DNA of 14,342 bases from Haemophilus parainfluenzae (GTDB lineage Bacteria; Pseudomonadota; Gammaproteobacteria; Enterobacterales; Pasteurellaceae), in NCBI GenBank assembly GCA_018381425.1, contig JAGZRY010000022.1, forward strand, positions 1 through 14,342, read 5' to 3'. A program made the translations under genes and the position numbers. Below, one piece after another: positions 8,475-14,342 of the stretch (within the stretch, counting starts at the first letter, position 1; every line of letters begins with the position of its first letter). The notes beneath the pieces were generated by a model. That model ran no database searches. It worked only from the letters and a program-made list of their open reading frames with translations, and was not told the DNA's origin.

Positions 8475-10430
8475 TTATTTATCTAATTGAACGGGAAGAA
8501 ATAAGCTCAATGGTCGTTTTTTCACAATTTGGCAAACTTCATGCCAAATTGGCCACCAGCTCTCAATTTCCGCATTCAAAGAACGCAGTGCAACCCAAAG
8601 CGTTAATGAAAAACTGACAATTAAATTCACTAAACCAATCAACAATACAAAACCAATGCATTGTAAAAGCAATGAATAGGTGAATTGTCCGCTCACAGCA
8701 ATATAGCCTACATTCGCAGATGAAAATGCCACATGACGAATATCTAACGGAAGGTGCGTTAAGTAACCTACCACACCCGTAATACCAAGCAGCATACCAA
8801 AGCAAAGGTTACCGATAAGCGAGCCATAATTCTCATGCATATAATTAGCAAATTTAACGCGAGATTTCTCAGACATTAATTTTTTCAATAACGGATGTTG
8901 CGTTAAACGCATACGCATATTCAAATAATTGCTGCGGTTATCAAAATAACCCGAAATAATCCCTGAACAGAATAACCATACACCCGCAATGGCTGCAAAC
9001 CATAAGGTTCCCGCAAAAGGATCAATACTATGCAACTGATAAGCGATTTGCTCAGCATTCATCAATGGCTCACCTGTTTTATATTGGTAACCAAAAGCAA
9101 TCAATGCAGCTAATCCCATCGCAATAAGTACATTGCCTAGCACCGCAATACTTTGAGAACGAAATACATCCACTAATAATTGGGCTAATTTCATATTGAC
9201 GGTTTTACCTTGAGGCGTTTTTTCAACTGCTTCAGCAAAGCGAGCGGCTGTCATGGCTGGCTGTTTGGTTGCCACCGTGAAATGCAACATAAAGATCACC
9301 ATAAAACCTAAGCCGTAATTTAAACCTTCGGCAATCCCTTTCCAGACTTTGTCATCAATGATGCTACCTAGATAGGTTTTAAATAACGCCATCAGTGCAA
9401 TTAATACACCCCCCCCCGCGGCAGAATAAAACATTGCCCAATACTCTTTTTTATCTCGAGTAATGTAATGCTCACCATGATCGCCGGCATTCTGCGTAAC
9501 ACTACGAGCCATCAATCCTGAGCTTTGTTTCCATAGTCGCGAAATACTATGTCGTTCTGCTGCTGCACGAGCAAAACAACCGGTTAATAATAAGATTCGA
9601 CGCGGTAAATAGCGATTTGAAACAAAAATCGCCATCAAGGTTTCTAACCGTTCTAAAGTCTGTGAAAGACGTTCCAATAAATACGCTGTATTTAAGGATG
9701 ATCCCACTACCGCGCCACGTTTCTGTAAGCCAATAATCAATGCCTTACATTGATCAAACATTACCTGTAAATGACTATCATCAAAAACCGTTGATTGGCG
9801 ACGCGCCTCTACCCAATCAACTACTTCATGGTGTAAAGCCACAAAAGGTGAATCTGCATTCAACAGAGAAGGCTCCATTCGCATCAGCTCAGGATCCATA
9901 TCTTCAGCCGCAATCCAAATTGAAAGCATTTCAATGGCAAATAATCCTTCACTTTCAATATGGTTTCTTAAACGTTCACGATCTTTTTGTTCTGTATAAC
10001 GGGTTAAAATACCAAATACACCTCGCCACGTTTTTAAGGGAACGGCATCAATCCAACGCGCATCATTTTTATCGCTAAACAATAAATAGAAAATATCACG
10101 TAAATCATTAATATCTTTAAAAGACGGATTGAAACGCTCATAAATACGCGTTTTCATTTCTTGTCCAAAACCGCCACGCGTAAGAATCCCGCTGCTAATA
10201 AACAAGGGATAAAGACGTAAACTACATAACCAACCGCATAATAATTTCGAGACAGAACAGCCTAATTCTTTATCGTTCTTTAAGATAAACTTAAATAAAT
10301 GCAAGGTCGGAGAAATTTTTTCTGTGGGGCTGCTACGTAATAATTGGCACAAGCCCTCTACGAGACCAAAAGCATCGTTTTCCGCCACTTTGTTACGCAA
10401 AAATTGCGGTAAGGTATCGGTTTTAATCAT
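8475..10430 (-). CDS. Membrane protein of the 'site-specific recombinase Gcr' family (PF10136-like)
   Basis: A 651-residue protein with a soluble N-terminal half (~1-328) and about six membrane helices in the second half: ~330-350, 370-388, 425-447, 470-492, 540-560 and 585-625. The segment HFTVATKQPAMTAARFAEA after the second helix is typical of the family annotated as site-specific recombinase Gcr. I see no serine- or tyrosine-recombinase catalytic motif, so that name should not be read as a proven function. A run of nine G residues encodes Gly339-Gly341 inside the first helix, so slippage could switch the gene off. The ATG at 10430 has GGGGGAAAG upstream. It is monocistronic, with its own promoter and a USS-pair terminator. 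Confidence 0.8.
   Translation of the reverse strand: MIKTDTLPQFLRNKVAENDAFGLVEGLCQLLRSSPTEKISPTLHLFKFILKNDKELGCSVSKLLCGWLCSLRLYPLFISSGILTRGGFGQEMKTRIYERFNPSFKDINDLRDIFYLLFSDKNDARWIDAVPLKTWRGVFGILTRYTEQKDRERLRNHIESEGLFAIEMLSIWIAAEDMDPELMRMEPSLLNADSPFVALHHEVVDWVEARRQSTVFDDSHLQVMFDQCKALIIGLQKRGAVVGSSLNTAYLLERLSQTLERLETLMAIFVSNRYLPRRILLLTGCFARAAAERHSISRLWKQSSGLMARSVTQNAGDHGEHYITRDKKEYWAMFYSAAGGGVLIALMALFKTYLGSIIDDKVWKGIAEGLNYGLGFMVIFMLHFTVATKQPAMTAARFAEAVEKTPQGKTVNMKLAQLLVDVFRSQSIAVLGNVLIAMGLAALIAFGYQYKTGEPLMNAEQIAYQLHSIDPFAGTLWFAAIAGVWLFCSGIISGYFDNRSNYLNMRMRLTQHPLLKKLMSEKSRVKFANYMHENYGSLIGNLCFGMLLGITGVVGYLTHLPLDIRHVAFSSANVGYIAVSGQFTYSLLLQCIGFVLLIGLVNLIVSFSLTLWVALRSLNAEIESWWPIWHEVCQIVKKRPLSLFLPVQLDK
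9409..9417 (-). repeat. Homopolymeric G9 tract in the Gcr-family coding sequence
   Basis: Nine consecutive C on the plus strand give nine G on the coding strand, spanning the last base of Ala338 (GCG), GGG, GGG and the first two bases of GGT (Gly341). Gain or loss of one base would shift the frame at about half the protein length and remove most of the membrane domain. The current length keeps the full frame open (ON). Confidence 0.85.
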
Positions 10431-10470
10431 GAGCTTTCCCCCTTCTATCGTTTATATTCAAAAGCGAGAC

Positions 10471-10498
10471 ATTATACAGCTGTGTTAGATAAAGTAAA
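10471..10498 (-). promoter_or_regulatory. Candidate promoter of the Gcr-family gene
   Basis: A perfect minus-strand -10 TATAAT (10471-10476) lies 16 bases downstream of TTTACT (10493-10498, four of six). The start would be near 10464, about 34 bases before the ATG. Confidence 0.55.
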
Positions 10499-10509
10499 AA
10501 TGAGCGGAA

Positions 10510-10518
10510 AAGTGCGGT
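10510..10518 (+). other. USS between the Gcr-family gene and afuC
   Basis: Exact AAGTGCGGT preceded by CGGAA and followed by CAATTTT. It is a single copy without an inverted partner, lying between the Gcr-family promoter and the afuC terminator. Confidence 0.9.
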
Positions 10519-10536
10519 CAATTTTGAACGGATTTT

Positions 10537-10568
10537 AAAAGAAAAGACGTATGCTTCCATACGCCTTT
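10537..10568 (-). terminator. Rho-independent terminator of the afuABC operon
   Basis: AAAGACGTATG (10543-10553) pairs with CATACGCCTTT (10558-10568) around a four-base loop; the eleven pairs include one G-T on the minus strand. TCTTTT follows in the minus direction. It begins ten bases after the afuC stop codon. Confidence 0.88.
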
Positions 10569-10577
10569 AAATTGATA

Positions 10578-11630
10578 TTATTTCTCTTTCTTCAGCAAGA
10601 AAATACCTTGTTCAGAGAAATTCACATAAGCTTGTTTGAGATCAGCATTAAAGTCTTCTGGTTTAGTATTAATGAGCAATTCTTTGCCTGCCCAAATTGC
10701 CACCACTTCCCAGTGGTTACCCATATAGACTGCACTCTTGATTTCACATTGTTGTGCTGCCTCGCCTTCTGCTTTTAAGTAAATCGCTTCAGGACGAACG
10801 CCCACCAAGCATTCACCATCCGGTAAATTGAATTGCGCCGCATTGCTTAATGGTAATTTATAACCATTCACGTCAATGGTATTATTTTCTAATTTACCTT
10901 CAAAGATGCTTGATTCGCCCATGAAGTTTGCAAGGAATAAAGAATTTGGACGCAAGTAAAGCTCTTTTGCTGGCGCTTTTTGCATAATTTTACCTTTATT
11001 CATCACGATAACTTCATCAGATACCGCAAATGCTTCCGTTTGGTCATGAGTCACATAAAGTGAGGTAATACCTAAACTTTGTTGTAGTTCACGGATTTTT
11101 TCACGCATAGAACGACGTAAGTTTGCGTCCAAGTTACTTAATGGTTCATCAAAAAGTAATACTTTTGGTTTTAATACTAACGCACGAGCTAAAGCGACAC
11201 GTTGTTGTTGACCACCTGAAATTTGATCCACAAAACGATCTTCAAAACCCGCTAAGTCAACCAACTCTAAGGCTTCTTTTACACGTTTAGCGCGTTCTTC
11301 TTTGCCCACGCCTTGCATACGCAAACCATAGCCTACGTTATCACCGATACTCATATGCGGGAACAATGCATAAGATTGGAATACGATACAAATATCACGA
11401 TTTTGAATAGATGATTTGGTTACATCTTCACCATCGATAAAAATCTGACCTGAAGTTGGGTTTTCTAAACCTGCCACTAAACGTAACACGGTGGTTTTAC
11501 CACAACCAGATGGACCTAATAAGGTCACCATGGTGCCACGTTTAATGGTTAAATCTAAATTATCAATGACTGTGGATTTACCAAAAGATTTGGTGATATT
11601 TTTTAATACTAAGAAATCATTATTACTCAT
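10578..11630 (-). CDS. afuC: ABC transporter ATP-binding subunit, AfuC/FbpC type
   Basis: The 350-residue ATPase energises the AfuB permease at the inner membrane. The nucleotide-binding domain (~5-235) has Walker A GPSGCGKT (39-46), Q-loop Gln85, signature SGGQQ (138-142), Walker B LLFDE (158-162, catalytic Glu162), D-loop SNLD, and switch His195. Residues ~240-345 form a TOBE-like regulatory domain ([16 protein letters not shown]). This is the layout of the CUT1/ferric class of importer ATPases. AGGT lies eight bases before the ATG. The gap to the upstream afuB is only 24 bases, so it is the last gene of afuABC. Family annotation often says ferric iron, but the substrate is set by AfuA. Confidence 0.9.
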   Translation of the reverse strand: MSNNDFLVLKNITKSFGKSTVIDNLDLTIKRGTMVTLLGPSGCGKTTVLRLVAGLENPTSGQIFIDGEDVTKSSIQNRDICIVFQSYALFPHMSIGDNVGYGLRMQGVGKEERAKRVKEALELVDLAGFEDRFVDQISGGQQQRVALARALVLKPKVLLFDEPLSNLDANLRRSMREKIRELQQSLGITSLYVTHDQTEAFAVSDEVIVMNKGKIMQKAPAKELYLRPNSLFLANFMGESSIFEGKLENNTIDVNGYKLPLSNAAQFNLPDGECLVGVRPEAIYLKAEGEAAQQCEIKSAVYMGNHWEVVAIWAGKELLINTKPEDFNADLKQAYVNFSEQGIFLLKKEK

Positions 11631-11654
11631 AATATTTACCTACAACTTAACGAG

Positions 11655-13712
11655 TTAATTCATTTTTTTCGCTTTAGAACGGGAAATTCGGGTATCACCC
11701 ACAATCCAGTCAAAGAATAAAATAATGGCCATCATCACGATGATTAAAATCGAACCGTATGCGATAGCAACACCATATTCACCATCTTCTACACGGTTTA
11801 AAATATAGGCTGTTGCCACACGTGTATCAGCGGTGACTAAGAAGATAATCGCACTTACGGTAGTCATCGCACGAACGAAACTGGTGACCAATGCAGAAAG
11901 TAAAGCTGGTTTTAACAATGGTAAAACGATAAACCATAATGTTTTCCATGAGCTACCTTTTAAAGAAAGAGATGCTTCATCGAGTGATTTATCTAATTGA
12001 CCAAGACCTGCAATCGCTGCACGCATACCGATTGGTAAATCACGCATCACCATTGAAATGATCACGATAATGCTAGTACCTGTAATGTAAAGTGGCGCAT
12101 TGTTAAAGGCTAAAATATAAGATACCCCTGCAACGGTTCCTGGTACCGCAAAACAAAGCATAGTTAAAAACTCAAGGGATTTTTTACCTTGGAAATCTTT
12201 ACGCACCACAATATACGCAATTAATAAACCGAAAAGTGCGGTCAATGGTGCGGCAATTCCTGCGTAGATTAAAGTATTAATCAATGATGGCCATGCCCCA
12301 TCGCTTAAGCCTTGTCCGAATAACATCGCATAGTTTTTCAAGGTTAAGGTGTAATCTACGCCCCAGTTCACCGTGAAACTACCGTAGAAAATACTGCCGT
12401 ATAACGCTAAGTTAAAGAGTACCCAGAAACCAAGCATTCCGATGATGGTATATTTCAAGCCGGTTGGTAAATCTTGCACGTCACCACGATAGGATTTGCC
12501 TGAAACGGTCACATAAGAGCGATTACCAATCCAAATATATTGGATGATAAATACGGCTAATGAGAAGATTAAAAGCATCGAACCTAAAGTACTTGCTGAA
12601 GCATAATCTAATTGTGAGCCGGCAATATAGAAGTAGATTTGTGTCGCGATTACGTCAAAGCTACCACCCAATACTAACGGGTTACTAAAGTCCGCTAAGG
12701 ATTGGATAAACACGATTAAGAATGAGTTTGCCAATGCTGGACGTAGTAATGGGAAAATGATATTGAAGAACGTTTGGTAACGATTTGCACGTAAGGTGTA
12801 AGACGCTTCTTCAATTGATGGATGAACAGATTTTAATGCACCATCTAAAATCATGAATGAAATCGGCGCAAAAGCAAGAATCTGTGCAATGGCAATCCCG
12901 TTGAAACCGTATAACCAGTTATGGTTCTCAAATCCAAATGTTGTGGATAAGAACTCTGTCACATAACCAGAACGGCCAAGCATTAATGTTACCCCTAAGC
13001 CTACAACGAATGGCGGTGTGACGATTGGTAAAATGGAGAAAATTTTACCAATGAATGCCGTTCTACGTGCAATACGGGTGGTATAAAGCGCAAATGCCAA
13101 ACCGAAAATTGTTGATACAATGCCTACAAAACCTGATAAGAATAGCGAGTTACTAATAACACGTACAATATAGCTTTGAGTCAAAATTCGCATCACTTGT
13201 TGTGGTGCAAAGGTATCACCGTCATAGAACATTGAAACAAAGATGGCCAATGTCGGGTAAACGATGAAGAAGAAAATTAATAAGATAATGCAAAGTAAAG
13301 AGGCGATAATAAATTTATCCCCTTGCATCACTTTTAATTTTGCGAAAGAAAACGTCGCCAATGCGGTTAAACTCGCGATTAATACAATCACTGAATAACC
13401 CATGCTGACTTTACAAATTGTTGCACTGACAAAGATAAATAATGTCGCTGCTGCAATAAGATACAGCTCTGCTTTCGCTTGTGTATCCTTCGGTAATTTA
13501 AGAAGTGGCATCAAACCGTATAAAATAACCGATAAAAACCATAATGCCGTAATATTTAACGAAGACCAACCCATTGCACCTAGGTATTCATCGCTTGTGC
13601 TTTCAAACAAGCCATAATCTAAAGCGTGGGAAGGCAGAAGAAGAAATGCAATCACTGCAAGAATTATCCAAAAGTTAGCAGATTGGATAATAGGAAGTTT
13701 ATTTGCGTTCAT
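11655..13712 (-). CDS. afuB: ABC transporter permease, fused two-domain AfuB/FbpB type
   Basis: A 685-residue polytopic inner-membrane protein in which two permease domains are fused. Each has an EAA loop that docks to the ATPase: EEASYTLRANRYQTFFNIIFP at ~300 and DEASLSLKGSSWKTLWFIVLP at ~578. About 140 N-terminal residues add extra membrane helices absent from the shorter FbpB/HitB type (~500 residues), which fits the AfuB branch. I chose ATG 13712, which has GAGG four bases upstream. An in-frame ATG at 13724 follows a T-rich stretch without a Shine-Dalgarno sequence. An exact USS (12234-12242) lies within the second domain and reads Thr-Ala-Leu-Phe. A strong hairpin separates it from afuA. 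Confidence 0.9.
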   Translation of the reverse strand: MNANKLPIIQSANFWIILAVIAFLLLPSHALDYGLFESTSDEYLGAMGWSSLNITALWFLSVILYGLMPLLKLPKDTQAKAELYLIAAATLFIFVSATICKVSMGYSVIVLIASLTALATFSFAKLKVMQGDKFIIASLLCIILLIFFFIVYPTLAIFVSMFYDGDTFAPQQVMRILTQSYIVRVISNSLFLSGFVGIVSTIFGLAFALYTTRIARRTAFIGKIFSILPIVTPPFVVGLGVTLMLGRSGYVTEFLSTTFGFENHNWLYGFNGIAIAQILAFAPISFMILDGALKSVHPSIEEASYTLRANRYQTFFNIIFPLLRPALANSFLIVFIQSLADFSNPLVLGGSFDVIATQIYFYIAGSQLDYASASTLGSMLLIFSLAVFIIQYIWIGNRSYVTVSGKSYRGDVQDLPTGLKYTIIGMLGFWVLFNLALYGSIFYGSFTVNWGVDYTLTLKNYAMLFGQGLSDGAWPSLINTLIYAGIAAPLTALFGLLIAYIVVRKDFQGKKSLEFLTMLCFAVPGTVAGVSYILAFNNAPLYITGTSIIVIISMVMRDLPIGMRAAIAGLGQLDKSLDEASLSLKGSSWKTLWFIVLPLLKPALLSALVTSFVRAMTTVSAIIFLVTADTRVATAYILNRVEDGEYGVAIAYGSILIIVMMAIILFFDWIVGDTRISRSKAKKMN
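12234..12242 (+). other. USS inside afuB
   Basis: Exact AAGTGCGGT preceded by CGAA and followed by CAATGG. In the afuB frame (minus) it reads Thr-Ala-Leu followed by Phe. Confidence 0.9.
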
Positions 13713-13724
13713 ACAACCTCGCAT

Positions 13725-13766
13725 AAAAGAAAAAAAGCGAAATAATATAATAGCTATTATTTCGCT
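13725..13766 (-). terminator. Intercistronic hairpin / attenuator between afuA and afuB
   Basis: AGCGAAATAATA (13736-13747) and TATTATTTCGCT (13755-13766) form a perfect twelve-base-pair stem with a seven-base loop. On the minus strand it is followed by seven T, then C, then TTTT. It begins 12 bases after the afuA stop. As a partial terminator or 3'-end stabiliser it would keep binding protein in excess over permease. Confidence 0.8.
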
Positions 13767-13778
13767 ATGTATACATCA

Positions 13779-14342
13779 TTATTTTGCTAATTTAACATCA
13801 TCAACCCATTTTGTGATCAAACGTTTACGTAAATCACTTGAGCCGTATTTGTCAAAATCATAATTAATTAAATTGATAGATTTAAAATCGAGCGCATAAG
13901 GTGATTGTTCTGCGGTACTATTGGTTAAAATAGAATACGCTTCCCCTTTTTTCCAGGTTAACTCTTGCGCTTCTTTTGATAACGCCCAATCCACAAATAA
14001 TTTCGCATTTTCAAGGTTTCTTGCACCTTTAATAATGCTCACGCCACCAATTTCATAGCCTGTACCTTCACAAGGAACAACTAATTCTACTGGTGCGCCT
14101 TTGGCTTTCTCTAAAGAATATTCATGTAAAAAACCAATTCCGATTGCGGTTTCACCACGTGCCGTATTACGGGTCGCTGTATTACCTGATTTGGTATATT
14201 GGGAAACATTTTTATTGAGTTCTTTGAGATATTTGAACGCTTCATCCTCACCCCAAAGTTGGATATAGGTGGCTAATTGTGTATAACCCGTACCTGAACT
14301 TTGAGGATCTGCTGCTTGGATCTCATTACGATACGCAGGATC
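13779..14342 (-). CDS. afuA: Periplasmic substrate-binding protein, AfuA type (hexose-phosphate or ferric class), N-terminus outside window
   Basis: The frame is open from the window edge for 187 codons plus stop, about the C-terminal half of a ~345-residue binding protein; the signal peptide and start are outside. The sequence fits the ferric-type cluster of periplasmic binding proteins: SGTGYTQLATYIQLWG, NTARGETAIGIGFLHEYSLEK, CEGTGYEIGG, and a C-terminal ARNLENAKLFVDWALSKEAQE. The adjacent-tyrosine iron-ligand pair of FbpA is not visible. Instead a His-Glu pair (14121-14126) occurs with a Glu 24 residues after the His (14052-14054). From memory this spacing matches His, Asp and Glu residues that bind sugar phosphate in characterised AfuA. 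First gene of afuA-afuB-afuC. Confidence 0.85.
   Translation of the reverse strand, partial: DPAYRNEIQAADPQSSGTGYTQLATYIQLWGEDEAFKYLKELNKNVSQYTKSGNTATRNTARGETAIGIGFLHEYSLEKAKGAPVELVVPCEGTGYEIGGVSIIKGARNLENAKLFVDWALSKEAQELTWKKGEAYSILTNSTAEQSPYALDFKSINLINYDFDKYGSSDLRKRLITKWVDDVKLAK

Noticed and set aside
8475..10430. Mobile element or integron centred on the 'recombinase' gene
   Set aside because: No terminal repeats, target duplications, attachment sites or cargo genes. The gene has its own promoter and a USS-pair terminator like a resident gene.
13713..13724. Upstream ATG for afuB
   Set aside because: It is preceded only by a T-rich terminator tail. ATG 13712 has GAGG at a usable distance.

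Overview
The window looks like a chromosomal segment from a Haemophilus-like member of the Pasteurellaceae. The main evidence is exact 9-base Hin-type DNA uptake signal sequences (USS, AAGTGCGGT or its complement) at 563, 3754, 5991, 8430, 8459, 10510 and 12234. The base composition is AT-rich, and the gene set is typical of the family. I cannot fix the species; H. parainfluenzae or a relative is plausible.

Layout. 1-769 (minus) is the 3'-truncated biotin ligase/repressor gene birA, divergent from guaB. 903-4962 (plus) holds the two GMP-branch genes of purine synthesis, guaB (IMP to XMP) and guaA (XMP to GMP). They are separated by an unusual AT-rich gene (2432-3394) encoding a NYN/PIN-like nuclease domain fused to two LOTUS/OST-HTH domains. 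A hairpin terminator follows guaB and another follows guaA. 5049-5981 (plus) is an AEC-family permease that converges on a small membrane-protein gene (6003-6248, minus).

6370-8360 (minus) is a compact metR-azlC-azlD operon: a MetR-type LysR regulator followed by a two-subunit amino-acid exporter, which suggests methionine export. 8475-10430 (minus) encodes a large membrane protein of the family annotated 'site-specific recombinase Gcr'. It carries a run of nine G residues inside its first predicted membrane helix, a candidate phase-variation tract. 10578-14342 (minus) is an afuABC-type ABC importer with binding protein (truncated by the window edge), fused double permease and ATPase. A strong hairpin sits between afuA and afuB, and a terminator follows afuC.

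No tRNA, rRNA, CRISPR array, insertion sequence or prophage was seen. No gene-free stretch exceeds 300 bases. The least ordinary elements are the NYN-LOTUS gene between guaB and guaA, the G9 tract in the Gcr-family gene, and the metR-azlCD coupling.
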